Below, piece after piece: positions 1 to 13,650 of a DNA stretch of 64,000 nt. This DNA comes from Alligator mississippiensis. Its lineage: Eukaryota; Chordata; Crocodylia; Alligatoridae. Location: positions 92,952,261 through 93,016,260 of the forward strand of contig NC_081829.1 of the NCBI RefSeq assembly GCF_030867095.1, written 5' to 3'. The position numbers were made by a program, and so were the translations under genes. The number at the start of each line of letters is the position of its first letter. The first letter of the stretch is position 1. The notes beneath the pieces are model-generated. The model ran no database searches. It saw nothing but the letters and a program-made list of their open reading frames with translations, and was not told the DNA's origin.

Positions 1-3000
1 GACTGCTTTGTCCTGCTCTGTATAAACCCAGGGGGCAGATCACAGAGGTCCAAGATGGCTTCTGGAATCCATTGACAGGTGCTGATGAGGGCCACATAAG
101 TACCTAGATAGATGTTGGCTTCATTCACTTCTTTCAACGCTCAGGAGTTGCAAGCCACAGATCTACTCGAAAACTTGCATTGCATTCTTCTCCTCCAGGG
201 TTATAAAAACAGATGGGACCAGCACAGAATGAAAGAAACAGGTTATTTTGAGTGATTGTTATTTGTGTTTTGGCCATCGGCATGCCTGCTGCTGTTTGTA
301 GTCTTCAAATCCTGACTTCAGTGTAAATCACTTTTTGGAAAGTTCTTTTAAAAACCTGAAACTTTGGCCCTGTTCATAGGAATAGAGAACCAGGCGCCCG
401 CTGCAGAAATCTGAGCCTCGGCAGGCACAACTGGTTTTCTAAAGAGCACCCACAATGTAAGACAATGCTTCAGCATTTATCACAATATTGTAGGGTGTCA
501 ATCCCCCTCGTTAAAGGCTATTTAACTAGTATTTCTGGGTGGCATATTCTCAAGTCCTGGGGATGACCATAAATTGCATTCGACTGGAGGGCCTGGTGGC
601 AACGCGGCAGGGCTATTCATGGCAGGGTGGCTCCTATAAAATACCACACTGTTGCAAGCTCCAGAGTAAGGCAAGTATAGGGGACCTCAAACCCCTAGCC
701 CACACTTCCTCATGGGTACTTCTTGGTTGGAGAAAGGCCAACGGATATTACTTTGACAGAAATGCAGCCTTGCTGAGCCATTAGACAGTCAGCAGGTGTT
801 GTTATCTGTTGCTTTCTCGCAAAGGCTGCAACCACTGAAGCTCTGAACATTTGGACTTGGCCTGGTCTTTGCATTCGGTCTCAATGGCTTGAAGGAGGTG
901 GTGGCAGGTCTTGGGCAGCCTCCACTCCTCCATACTCTTGCCTAGGTGTATGCGTCAAAGGTCTTGGTGTGATGGTCACAAGACGTTGTACAAGCAGACC
1001 CATTAGGCACCTGACTAGACCTCTTACACATACACCATGACCCAGAGGACTGATGGTTGCCCACTACTATGCACAAATTATTTCAATGCTTTGTGTGTCT
1101 CAGATGTGAAACACAAGTAATCTTATTTCACAACTTGGGTATGAGGATTCATACATTCATGCTAATTGAAGTTCAAAGATGAGAAGCAATATGTACATGC
1201 AACCTATGCTTCATGTAAGTAAGAGCTGCACATGTACATAGAGGGGAGAGTTGAATGTTGAAAAAAGAAACCTAAAAAATTTAGTTACGGTTCCCAAAAT
1301 TAGCCCCCAGATCTCCATCTTGGCGCGAGACATTCAGCTGGAGTTAATCACGCTGGCTCCACGGATTTCAGTGCAGCGATATGTCATTTGACCAGCAGGG
1401 AAGTTGGCTCAAGAACTCGAGAACAGGTTGATCTCTTGCAAATCTTGTTTTCCAAGCCGGCCAGTAGGGCTAAATATATGTTTTTTGAAATATAAACTAC
1501 TCATAAGCATTTGAAATAAAAGCAGATTGTGACAGACTGGCAACATGCCATGTCACCCTCCACTATACAGAGCTTCCTTCTTGTCTTGGGCTGGAGTCTG
1601 TTAAATGGTATTTTTCTGATGGAATCAATTGGCCTTATTAACGGGTATTCTTGTCTTGTACTATTTCTGGTTTAATTATACTGCTGTTTGGGCTGGAAAC
1701 AGAGGTTCTGCCTGTCTGATTGCCTCTTTTACCCAGAAGTGTCCCTTATGGTGTGGGAGATCATCTACATTTGTGTCCATTTTCCTTCTGTTGAACGTTC
1801 CTTTCTGACATCTCCTGCAGACAAATACTTTCAGGGCTTGCTCTGCTCCAAAACCAGTTGAGGTTAATGACCTTAAATGGAGCCTTTCCATTTAATAGGA
1901 AAGGTCATTAAAGAAGCCCCTCAGAGGTAGCCCACTCTTGCAATTTGTGAGCTGGTTTATATGGGTTTTTGTTGGGTTTTTTGAAAAATAAGAAGTTTCA
2001 AAGAAAAAATGTCATTGAAATCTCAAAAATTCTGTTTTCTCAGATATCAAATGGCAAGCTGCAGGTTACTCCAGTACTTATGTCGTGTCCACGTTCTTGT
2101 CTGTGTGCATTGCCCAGACTGTCTTTGTTCCCTCTCCAATTAAAAACCTCTTTCATTGTACCATAGCCACAGCTGAAGGTCTGCTAAGGGAGGCAGCCTT
2201 AAACATTTTAGCAAATTTCATAATTAGCCAAGGGTCGTCTTGTCTATTTGGCTTACTTTTTATCTTCTTAGGAATAGAATTCACTAAGAAGGGATTTTTT
2301 TAACGATTTATTTAAAAAAAAATATCATCAGAAAAGCAAAAATCAGAGAAACTGGGAAAAGGATCTCCTGGAAGCACAGTGAAAAGAGATAGAGGATAGA
2401 AAGGTAGAAAGCAAGAGAGACAACAAAGGGGGAAAAAAGTCTATGTTACTGGAAGTGTAAAGAATGGCATGCTCAGAAAAAGTTCTCATGAACTCTTTCA
2501 CATCCACACAAGAGAAATCTGGTATAATGTCAGATTTCCTTGCACTGACAGAAATCACTTATCTGTACAGGCCACAGTCTTCTGGGTTTTAGAGACTGCT
2601 CTCCCCCAAAAATAAGCAAGGTGGGAATGTAAGGGTGGGTTACCTCGAACGAAAGAGCAATTTTGTCATTTCCCAAAACCCACTGATCATAAAGTCATCA
2701 CACATCCTATATGAAGCACAATCTAAGTCTTATACATTATATCTGGTATCTCCAATAAGGATCATTTTCTTACACGGCCCCAAAACAAAATCCAGAATGG
2801 AAACATAGACCAAGATTCAAAGCGGGAATCCAAAACGAGCAACAAAATGCATACTTTGCACTTCACATCTACTTTTATAGTAAGCATGAACATAATCCCT
2901 AACAAAAATGCTCTTTCACTTTGGGATGTTTGTGAAAAAAGTCAAGGCTTTTGACTGCCAACTTTTTTTGTTGATGAAAAGGCCCATGATGCATATCTGA

Positions 3001-3080
3001 AAATTGTTTCATTGTAGGTCTCTCTTTGTCATGGTTACAGGGTAGCTGCACTTATCTTCTCTGGACTCTCTGCATGCTCT

Positions 3081-3250
3081 CCCCATAGGACCTCTTGGCA
3101 TTACATCCCCATGGGACCCCATAGGACCTCATGGCATTACAATGCCCGTGGGACCCCATAGAACCTCGTGGCATTACCATCCCCATGGGACCCCATATGA
3201 CCTCATGGCATTACCATCCCCATGGGACCTCGTGGCATTACCATCCTGAA
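3081..3250. repeat. 37-bp minisatellite, about 4.5 copies
   Basis: Direct repeats of a 36-37 bp unit that starts CCCCATAGGACCTC and ends CCCCATGGGA. Four nearly complete units and a partial fifth are visible, differing by a few substitutions and one 1-bp gap. An open frame runs through part of the array, but it only reflects the repeat and is not a credible protein. Confidence 0.85.
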
Positions 3251-5489
3251 TCCCACAGTTCTTCTACTCTTACACTTGGTCCCAGAGTTCATACTCCACC
3301 ATGCTTTCCTCAACAGGTCCTGCTTGGTTGAAACACTTCCTCTTCTTCACCTAGAAAGTCCATGACAGAGAATACAAGGACCCAAGACAACTTCATTAGA
3401 ACAACACATTGTTTAATCTCAAAGCATCAAATGAGAGAAAAGAACTGTTATATCACACAAGGCAAGTCTCTCTTACCCAGAGACCAACAACTCTCCTCAT
3501 AGGGATGCCAGTTCATCTGAATTACCCCTCACATCATACCTCAGGTGAAACCAGTTTGGTAAACTCCACAAATGCTCAAACCAGAGCATCAAAATGAATT
3601 GCTCTTGCATTGTCTTAAGAGTTTGTGCAGATGTGCATAACAGCATACAACTCCTTTCCCTTCCCGGCTACATTTCCTGACAATCCTACTTATTGCGTTA
3701 ATTTATTATATGCAAACAGTAGATAATCTTACAATAGTTAAATAAACTGATGAAACATGTAGCATTCATAAAGTACTACAGTGCAGCTCCTAATCCATTA
3801 TCTCTTAATACTTTTATGCTGTGCGCATGTTGTAGATATGAGTGTGCATGTGTTTGGATCCTCTATCTCTTGCATACTCAAAACTTCCAGGAAAAATGGC
3901 ATGCTTTGGTACCAAAAGGTGCCAGGAAATCTAAGGAGGAAATTAATACTACTTAAATCTTAAACAAAAGAAATTCTGCAGAAAACATTTAAATCATGCA
4001 ACTACTTTCACGGAAGCAGCCCATTAAAAAAGAAATCCAGTCTTCTAAAGTGGGTAAAGAAGAAAAATTAGGACAACATACAACCTATAAAGAAAGTTAG
4101 ACATTTATTTTTTGAGAACTCGACTAAAAGCTCCCTCCATTCAGGCACCTGGGCTTCATTTCATAATAGCTTCGGTCCATTGTTCCTTATTATCAGAGCT
4201 GACTATGTTCAAGCCAAGGCATATCTTGTTCCTAAATTTATGTCTCTGTGTGTGACCACTACAATATATGTTTTGTATGCTTTTTCCTGAAAGCCTAATA
4301 TAGTGACACCAGTGACACGGCTTGGACTCCCCCTTTCATGTATATTACCAACTCGAACTGCAACCCGCTGGCAGATTTTTCTTAAACTCTAAAATGAGGG
4401 TCTAACCTTCTCTTCTTTTTCTTTTTCTTCTCTGTTACCTATAATCTTGATTTGACTCACACAAAAGTGACACAGTGGGAAATCCACTCAAGAAGACTTT
4501 GACAACTAACAATGGAAACCTACCTACACGAAAGCTGACTGGTGGCGTTTATAGTGAAAAAATGTATTAAAGTTTAAAGATGTCATCTATGTTAACTGAT
4601 TGGTGGTGGGTTTGTGTATTTTGTGTTAAAAGAAATGTGCTGCAGAGTCATACTTGTTAACGCAAAGAAAATTAACCAGGAGAAGAGCAACAATTTTTAA
4701 AACTGGTGTTTATTTGGAAATAAAAATACTGGGAGGTAGAATAATACATAACTTGTATTGTTAAAAGGATACATGCAGTTGTTTATACCCAATTACTTTC
4801 TCCCCTTTAAAATAGAAGTATTATCCTTGTCTAAATAGCGCCAACAGCATACCACATGCCATTCATCCAGTGTGAAAACGAGTTTGACTGGGATTTTTCA
4901 GTAGTGACTAGTGGTTTTGGTTGGTAGCCTCTGTTTTAGATGTTCGAGTGGAAACACTTTATGAGGGTCTTATTGTCAGTGTGGGATGGGCTCAGTGTGT
5001 CAAGTTGAACACCCAAAAATCACCAGTGCCTGCTGAAAATCTTGGCCCTAATAACATTGTTCTGAAGAGTTTGAAGTCCAAATAGACTATAAGCAGGTCA
5101 AAATGACAGGACAGAACATAATGAACATTGTATAATTTTTTTTCTCTATATTTTTCTGTTCCTAATTATTTAGCATGTACTTGAAGGGAGTTTGTGATTT
5201 ATTTTTCTTTTGGCAGAAATGGAGAAATAAGTTTAGAGTTGAAGAGAAAGAGAACAAAATGTATGCATGAGTGAGGTGCAGTATAAAAGGAGGGAAAGGG
5301 CTACTCGCTCTATCTACTATGTTGGGTCTTTGAACAAGATGGTTCATGAAAATCACCATTGCATCCGCTACTAATTGGTAGGGAAACCACGTGTGATAGA
5401 AGCATAAAAGCTAAATCCTAGAAATGATTTCTTTGGGTTAGTGTTAGGACATGTTCAGGGAGAGTTTGGTTATGCAACCCAATCTACTA

Positions 5490-5720
5490 CTGATTATGTC
5501 AGTAGGAGCCAACCTTTTTGGCAGGTGTGGCCCATGCCCTCCCCAAGTGCCTCTCCGACCCCTTCCCCCAAGCAATCTGCTGCTTTACTTGCTGCTCCCT
5601 GCTTGATCTGCTGCTCTGCTTTCTGCTTTGCCATGTGCCACCCACAGAGGCGGCATGTGTCACTTCCAGATTATGTCCAGCCACCCCTGAAATACCTGTT
5701 CTGTTCATGACTGGAGGTCT
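5490..5720. repeat. Possible unclassified interspersed repeat
   Basis: A C/T-rich block with a local composition unlike its AT-rich flanks. It begins with AGCCAACCTTTTTGGCAGG, which resembles the edge of a common amniote dispersed repeat. Family not identified. Copy number elsewhere in the genome would decide this. Confidence 0.3.
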
Positions 5721-6919
5721 TTACTTTCCCAGCCAGGCACAGAGCTGGTTAAAAAAATTATGCATATTATTTAGCAATAGAAAACTAAGAATTTGACTAA
5801 TTTCTGCCTTGCTGCACTATATTTTTTATTTTTCTACTGAAATCCTGAATGGTCCAAAGCAAAAATTTCCATCAGGAAACTCCAGTGAGGAAAGAGTTTC
5901 AGTGTTTAACTTCCTACCAAAAATTCACATTTTTTTAAATAAAAAAACCAAAATATTTGTTTTTTAATCACTTTTCATCACTTAAAAGACTTAAAAGACT
6001 TTTCATTGGCATTAGGTGAAGTTTATGACTTTCACAATTCAAAAGGATACCATTTAAAATTTTTCACTTTATTAATGTTTCCCAGTTAGCCTATTTTGAT
6101 TTTTCTAAGATAAATTAATCATTTGTCCAAGAATCTGTCTCCAATTTGGGTGGCTGGCCTAGGGGGTGAGATAGACCCCTTTCATTTTGGGGTCACCGAT
6201 TTGATTGAATCCAGTCTACCTGAAAAGTTATTTGCCAGTGGCTGGTTGGAGATCCCCATTGCTAAGAGATGACACCACCACACAGCATAGGACAACAGGT
6301 CAGCTTGCTGGCAATCTCAACAGAAAGTCTGTGATGCTTGATACCATGGATATAAAAATCTGAATGGCTAGGATGAGTAGCGAGGCAGAATGGCTGTCTC
6401 ATTTCTAGATGCCGTCCTCTCAGGTCAGGAAGGAACCTCAAGCAATGACGGGATATATGGATAAATTTGCACAGCCGGCACCTGTGTTGTATGCAGTCTC
6501 TAGCTCAATGGACTCTAACCAGCGCCTGTCTTCCTATCATGCTGATTAATTGACATGTACTTGCAAATTTTAAATACTTGGCTTTTAAAATGGAGCCTGC
6601 TAATGCCTACCCCAGTTTACATGGGTGTCATTGCACCAGTCTGTGTTATTTTCATTACACTTTGTGATAGAAAGAAGGGGCCGTCTGCTGTTCAGCCGCA
6701 TGGGAAGGACCCAGTACAACAATAAGAAGTGGAATAAAATTAGCAGTTTAAACAACAAGAACTGACCTCAAATAGCAATGGTATGTCAGTACATACAAAT
6801 GCAGGATCCAAAAGCATTACTCATTCAGTCAGTATTGTTCTAACTCTGGATGTGGATTCCTGATGTATTTGCATTGTTAATCATCGTTCTACTGGAGTCT
6901 AAGCTTGCAACACAACTGA

Positions 6920-7110
6920 TCCAAGCACTTTGTAATCATTAAGCAAGTTTCCAAAGCGCCTTGTGGTTATACCTATTTTACAGAGAGAGAAGCTGAAGGA
7001 CAGATTTGCTTGAAGTCCCAAACTGTTGAAGGAGCAGAAGAAACTGGGAATCCGATTCCCCACTGCCTGCCTTGTCTCACTAGACCACAGTTTTGCTTGT
7101 GGGCTGTAGC
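6920..7110 (-). mobile_element. MIR-like SINE remnant
   Basis: Read on the plus strand, this shows the reverse complement of the MIR 3' half in the usual order: a CAAGCACTTTGTAATCATTAA-like start, then ATTTTACAGAGAGAGAAGCTGAAGG, then a CTTGAAGTCCC segment and a GGGAATCCGATTCC segment. It is strongly diverged, as expected for an ancient element. Assignment is by recollection of the MIR consensus; no alignment was run. Confidence 0.6.
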
Positions 7111-7594
7111 ATCTCTCTGAGGTGCCTTGGCCCTGATGGCACATCCCAGCCCGATCAAGCCAATGGCGAGCTGGGATGCCTGATGAAGCCAGAGATGCAG
7201 CATTAGGAAGCTGAGTAGATTCTCTGCCATGACCCCCCTGCAAAATTAAAGCAAGCCAATTCTACAGTAAAAAAAAAGAAAGAAAAATCCTACTTTAAAA
7301 GCCTCTGCTTGCTGAAGTGCAGATGGGGGCTATTGTGTGGCAGTGTCTGTCATCAAGCAATTGATCAAGCGCTACCTGCCCAGAGGAAGCGCTGATGCTT
7401 GAGATTCCTGTTTGGAACAATTATGTACTTGACCTCAAAGCACGGGTCTCTTTGCTTTTATTTTTTTTTAGGAGGGGATAAGAAAGAAAAGGTTCCAGGC
7501 TCTTTGAAGAGCTCTTTTAGTGATGAAACAGGCTTTGGGAATTGGTATTTAGCCTCCTATAGAGCCCAGGGGACGTGAGGCTACGGTAGCTATA

Positions 7595-7800
7595 AGCCAG
7601 TGGCGTAACTAGGGGGGGCAGACAAGGACAGCTGCCCCGGGTGCCGACGTTGGGGGGGGACAGAAAAAAATGGCTGCTACCACAACCACACAGTGGCAAT
7701 GGTGGCAACTAGAAGTTGCTGCTGCACCTGCGTGGGGCAGCTGCTTCGGGCACCCACTTGCGTCCTTATGCCTGTGCTTTAAAACATGTTTTTTGCCAGC
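7595..7800. repeat. GC-rich unclassified repeat
   Basis: Begins CAGTGGCGTAACTAGGGGG and carries G- and C-rich runs, including CTGCCCCGGGTGCC and, near the far side, CGGGCACCC. The sharp change in base composition and its position beside a CR1 fragment suggest an inserted element. Family unknown. Confidence 0.35.
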
Positions 7801-7904
7801 ACCTTCCTCGGCCGCTTTTAGACTCTGCTGAGGGGTCTGCAGCATGCCCTGCATACAGCGCGCCCACTTGATGAGGCAGTCAATGGAAAGCAGCCTTGCA
7901 GGCA

Positions 7905-8045
7905 TCGTAGATTCATAGATTGTAGAGTCAGAAGGGACCCTGAAGGATCATCGTGTCTGTCTGACCTCCTGCCCCAGGCAGGAAAAGGCATCTTCTTCAG
8001 GGCCTTTGCTGATGGACTCTTCTCTCCCCTTGATATGGGGGCTTG
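7905..8045 (-). mobile_element. CR1 LINE 3'-end fragment
   Basis: On the plus strand it begins GATTCATAGATTGTAGAGTC, then AGAAGGGACCCTGAAGGATC and CTGCCCCAGGCAGGA. This is the reverse complement of the typical CR1 3' terminus of sauropsids, where a short ATTCTATGA-like tail follows a GGTCCCTTCC motif. Only the 3' end is present, as is usual for 5'-truncated CR1 copies. Confidence 0.7.
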
Positions 8046-11000
8046 TCTAGCCCCCTGACAACACTCTAGCCCCTTATTACTCAGTGTAAAGGGACCAGAG
8101 TGAGATTGAGGATCTCTACCATCTTTGCTGCAGTTGACTTCAGGGTTTGAGTTACACTCGGACTCTTGTGGGGGTCTGCGGCAGCCGGAAACCAGGAGCG
8201 GCCACCACGCGAGCTACTTAGCAAGGCGGGGGGTGGGTGGGGTCTCTTGTCTCTTATGGGGGAGTTCCTGGGGGCCTCATCTCCTATGGGGGGGCTCCCT
8301 AAGTTCCTTCCCCCCCCCGTATTTCAAACCCTGGTTGATTTGTCTTATGTGGTCTTATAATCAAGCGAGACGATACTAAATGTCAGCTATCGGTATGAGA
8401 AGATGGTACTGCATCTGGGCATCAGGCCTGGGAACTTGAAGGTAAAATAATGCACCTCCTGTTTCAAGCAATATCATTCGATAACACTGTCCTCCTCTGT
8501 TGTAGTTTATGTTGGATCCATCCTAGCTCCACCAAGGCAGTGGAAATTTGGGACGAATGCAGGACCAGGAGTGCAGTGCTGGGAAGCTGAATGCAACCCA
8601 AGACTTTTCAGTGTCCAGGAACGCAATTGGGAGGCACCGGAGAATAACAAAGGACGGGGGAGTGGAGAGCATGAAAATCAAATTCTTTGCAGCATTCACC
8701 CTGGTGATTCATTCAGCATGAGCCTCAACCCAGCCTTCATCGGTGCTTTGCATTTCCTCGTTAGCATTCAGGATGCACATGCCTAACAGCAGCACGGCCA
8801 CTTCTGCTGAGGTGGGGGAAAGACGGGGAAGGGGTGCTGAGCTGAGACGCACTTCAAGCAAGGGGGTGTACGGAAGTTGAGTAATGCTTCCCGAGACTGA
8901 CCGATGTGTGGTTTTTATACCGCCAACACCATGTTGGTTTAGAAGCGGATACAATGAAAGCATGAAGGTAGCCCTCCACAGAGAAAGAATAATGGCAGCC
9001 CTTACTCCCATATGAGCATGTTTGCATCACCACTGCACCGGAGGCAAGGCTGGTGCTGATTTAATCAACGTCATCTAAAACCACCGGTAAAGCACACACC
9101 GCCTTGATCCTCATCCCCTCCACCTTCTTCTTACACACACCAAACCGGTTAGAAACCAACCACATAAAAACAAAAACCCTCTCCAGTGACACAACATCTG
9201 CTCTACAAGAGCAGTCTAGAAAACCAAATTTGTTTTCCTGTTTCAACGGGACAGCCGAAACTGCCCGGTCCCCTCCAGCCTGCCTGCCCTCCCTCCGCCC
9301 CCGCAGGAATGGAAAGCTCTTTGTGAGCCTGACAGTTGTATGCGGTATTATGATCTAATTGGCTCCTGCTGCTGCTTCCCCTTTGGGACCATGAAAGAAG
9401 TCAATTACATAACACTAATGTGTGTACATACGATTCTTACAAAAGCAGAGTGGCCCATGTCAAGGGAACAAGGAAGTCGAACCCTGTTGTTTGGAGGAAT
9501 TCAGACCATTACAAAAAAAAAACAAACCACATCCACACAAAAAACCAGAACCGATATCTTTGCTTTCAACCCAAAACAACAACGAGGAAAAGACCGGTCG
9601 GTTCATTGCCCTCAAGCCGAGAGCAGGCTCTAAAAAGATGTAAATATATTTTCACGAAGGTTATAAGCAAACTTCTCCCTAAAGTGTTTTTCTTTCGCAT
9701 GCAAGCAAGAAAAATGCATTGGATAAAACAAACTTAGCTTATTTTAGTTTCTACTCAATTACCTGTTAATGGAAAAAATCTGGCACCGCTAATAATGAGG
9801 CAGGAATGAGATCACTGTTCTTGAAGCCTGGCTTGTCAGGGAAGCTTGCAACAAGAAGTGCATTTATCTGCCTTTCTATAACCCTTTTCAAGCACTCTGT
9901 CAGGGAGCCCAAACTGAACAGCCAGTTTAGGAGGAACTTGGAACCTGCTCCAGGCCTCCTCGGCCCTCTGGGAAAAGGAAAATTATTGTTGGCAAGTCTG
10001 CCTGGCTCCAGAAGTTGATCCAGTGCCCCCCACTTGCCCATGCAGCAGCAGACAGAGCTAAGAATTTTGTTATAATTAAATAACAGAGTGCTGATTGGTT
10101 GCTGGAGGTGGTCTTGAAACTGGTGTTTAAGGCCGAGGAGAACAACGGTTACTATTCATAGAAAAAGCATAGAGTCTTAAAATCCATCTGTTTCGTTCCA
10201 AATTTAGGCCAAAAATTGCTCACTCACTGTCTTTAAAAATACCACCTGCTTAGCTATTTTGTATAATGTGCCATTATATAAGTTTGAAGGAGGGAAGGGG
10301 TAAAAAAAAAAGAAAAGAAAAAAGGAAGATTAAAAAGGTATAGCCTGGATCCAAATGAAAAAGCAGCAGCTTGTTCAATAGGGAAGATCTAAAATGAGAG
10401 CGCGAAGGAGACATTTTCTTAGGAAGATAAAGCAGGGTGTCTGCCAAAACCTGAGAAGCAGCAACTACGCGTGAGCCTGTTTGCAAATAAGATAGCAATG
10501 ATTTTGGAAAGCCTTTCTGCTATGCTGGGTCTAGCAGATAAATGCACAGAACAGGAGCCCTCTAAATTCAGCCAAGCAAGACTCAGCATACAGAGCCATA
10601 TGTTGTAAAAGGTCTACAGAGATGAATGGCCTCTGTCTGCTACACAGAGGAGCATGTATGTAGCCCAGTTGGGCCTCACGTGTGCGGATGGCACAGGATG
10701 TGTTATTAATCATGCTACAGAACCGCACAAGAGCCCCGGGCTTTTACTACTTTAGTTCAGTCCTTTTACCACGGCTGGACTCCTTTCATGGGGGCAAGTG
10801 CAATGAGCATCTTAATAAATGACTCCAACACAGGTAAGGAGAGCCTCACAACCCAGAGCCAGCTTTCCTGGTCCTGTACGTGGTGAATTCATCCAACAAT
10901 CAACTTGTAATCTTCAAGCAGCAAAAAATACCATGAAAGCTCCTTGCTTTCATGTGAAAAAGCAACCCCATTAAGTTAGGTGCCAGCCTCAGGTGAAAAC

Positions 11001-13016
11001 AGGTCTAAGGGAGTGCGTCATTGTGTGGCTGCATCCTACAGATTAATACAGACTCTTAGGGAATACTTAACTCTTTCATAATGAAGATAGGTAAACCTGC
11101 TGCTGGCACACTTGAACTCTGTGCCAGGAAGTTGCCTTGTTCATATGGGCATGTTCTAAATGCAACAAAATCCACATTTAAAGCTGCGCCAGGATCATGT
11201 TAAAAAAACCGAATCCAATCTAAATGTTTGTAATATTGGCATCTTGCTCGCACTTCTGTATTCATAGGTTTTAAGGCCAGGAGTGACCACTGGAGCAGCT
11301 ACCCCATCTCTCCTGCATAATGTCATAGTATTTCACCTTTATCCCTTCACCGAGACCAATTTGTGTCCAACTGAAGCTTATGTCCTTAGTCGATTCATCA
11401 AAAAGAGGAGGGGAATTTATACCTGCACGCAAAATACAGCTATATTACATCTCGACTGCAAACTGCTCTGTCACGCACATGAACTGGGGTTCACTTTTTT
11501 ATTATTTGTTTTCAAGACTGCACCAATGGCCCATGCAATTATTTTCACTATGAATTCCCCTTACATCCTTTTATGGTCTAATAAAACTAATAGGACTCTA
11601 AAGATTCTTCTATTTTTTTTTTTAAATAAAGCTTAAAACCATGTGGCACTGGTTTATTGAGTCAGCAACTTGCTTAAACTTTTTCAAATTCCATACCCTA
11701 AGTGAAAAATGAGATTTACAAAGCTAATGGAAAATAAATGTCTTCTGACTGTGAGATACATTGCCTTCTCCCATAAAAACAGATGGAAGCAATAGCTACA
11801 GAGAATTGCTCACTGTATGTAGGGAGCCTTATTGCCTTAGGAAAGCCCCCCTCCATTAACTCCAGTGGCAATTGGGCATGGGGAAGGCTTGCAGGATGAG
11901 GCTGCTTAATGAGCCCAGCCCTTTGGTGGGTTTTCTTCCTTTGTCATGACACTGGTTGGAAATTTTCTCTGTGCGGAGGATCTTTGGTGATCTGAGGATA
12001 AGTGTTGTCTTGCACTTAAACTGCAACCTCTTTGGGAAAAATCAGTTTTTTGGCTCGGTGTTTGGATAACACCTAACAGGAGTGGATGTCATGCCCACGA
12101 TTGGGGCTCCTAGCTGCTCTGGAGTACAAATTATTACTAATAGTTATATCCTCCCTTTCCTTAGGCCCTCGAGTGAGCCCCTCAGCACAAGGCTGAATTT
12201 CACCGAGTCTGAAAATGGACTCAAGTCAGAAGGAATAAAAAAAAAAAAAGCTACCCGAGGAAATATCCACAGTGCCTATGCAAGGTCTTACTGGAAAAAG
12301 GTCTCTCTCGAGAAGCAATTGAAACCTAAATGGGACCTACGTTGTTTCCAGCCTGTATGCTAGCGTTTCCTCCCACTTCTCAAGAACAAGATGCCAGTGC
12401 AAGTTCGCACACGATTGCAAGCCCTTTACAACGTGCCATTGTGTCCAGGCCCTTCTTCGTCACATGCACCCGAGGAAAACCATCGTGTCCAGGAACAGCT
12501 TTTTTTTGGGCCAAGCTTTCCAAGGAACTGCTAATAAAACAGCAAGCAACAGAAACATTTCGCTGAACGTATATGAATCATACCTTGTTGGCGACTCCTT
12601 TGAATCACAGCTCGCAAAGATCTCCCTAGAGTGCAATGTTTTATACTGGAAGAGAGCAGCCATCCTCAGCACTGATACAACACATGTGTTTAGCTGATGG
12701 ATGGTCATGTTCCCGCAAGAGCTGAAACATTTAAAAAAAAAAAAAAAAGAAAAAACCTCGAGTAGCTGGAGAGTAATTCCAGTATCATGTTCAATTTCCT
12801 GACTATCAATGACAGTGAGCTTTGGCATTTTATGCATTTCAGATGCATCAGAGTTGCCGTGATGGGTGGTGACATCCTTGTCACAACCATAGTAATAAAT
12901 ACGGCTTCACCAGCGCTGGACTGCTGCCTCGGCGAGTGAGCCGGAGGCGGCAGGTTAAGAAGGGAGGGAAGTTCCTTCAGCTTTACATACAAAAATCTGC
13001 GGCAGGTGGGAAAAAA

Positions 13017-13095
13017 AGGGCAAGATCCAGTCCTAATCCCAGTGGAGTCGGTGAGAATTTTGCTATGAGGGTGAAGATTAGGCCCTTGATCAACC
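13017..13095. repeat. Possible short fold-back element
   Basis: The segment from GGGCAAGATCCAGTCC to GATTAGGCCCTTG contains GTGGAGTCGGTGAGAATTTTG. It resembles a class of short dispersed amniote repeats with complementary ends. The inverted ends are imperfect here, so the call is tentative. Confidence 0.3.
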
Positions 13096-13550
13096 GAAAA
13101 AAAGTTTATGATGGCTAATCCCTTAGAAGGAACCATGAAAAAATTCAAGTTTTTATGATCCATTATTAGCTAGTCTTACTTCAGAAACAAAGTTGCTGCT
13201 GCACGGCTTCATGAGATTAACTTTTTTTTTTTTAAATGTAATTAGAAGCGCTGACTCCTCTGTTTAAACATCAGGAACTACTTTCTCAAGAGCGCCTCCT
13301 TGATCCCTTGTCTCCATCCTTCAGCCAAGATGTTGTTTGTGTCCAATTTAGGTTTTATTAGTGGTGGGGTAGGTGGGAGATCACTTGCATTTCCTTTCAC
13401 AGCCATTTTCTTCCGAGATGAACTATCGTAAAATGGAGCTAGGCAATCCAAAATTGGATTTATATGCCCTAGTGGATTCTGTTGCTGATGACAGCCCCCC
13501 GCACATCAGGCTGGGTCACATGATTAGCAGGTTATTAATATTACATGTTA

Positions 13551-13650
13551 TGGGGACAGCATGGTCTAATGAGTAGGGCAGGAAGTCAAGATACTTAGGG
13601 TCTGTTCCTGGTTTAGCCATTGACTGACTTAGATGCAAAACACTTTTTCC
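13551..13650 (+). mobile_element. MIR-like SINE remnant
   Basis: Shows MIR 5'-half landmarks in order: ACAGCATGGTCTAATGAGTAG, then GGAAGTCAAGATACTTAGGG and TTCCTGGTTTAGCCATTGAC. Heavily diverged. Assigned from memory of the consensus. Confidence 0.55.

Noticed and set aside
12705..13163. 152-codon minus-strand open frame downstream of TCF7L2
   Set aside because: It includes a poly-Phe stretch from a T-run and part of a dispersed repeat. No motif and no conserved context.
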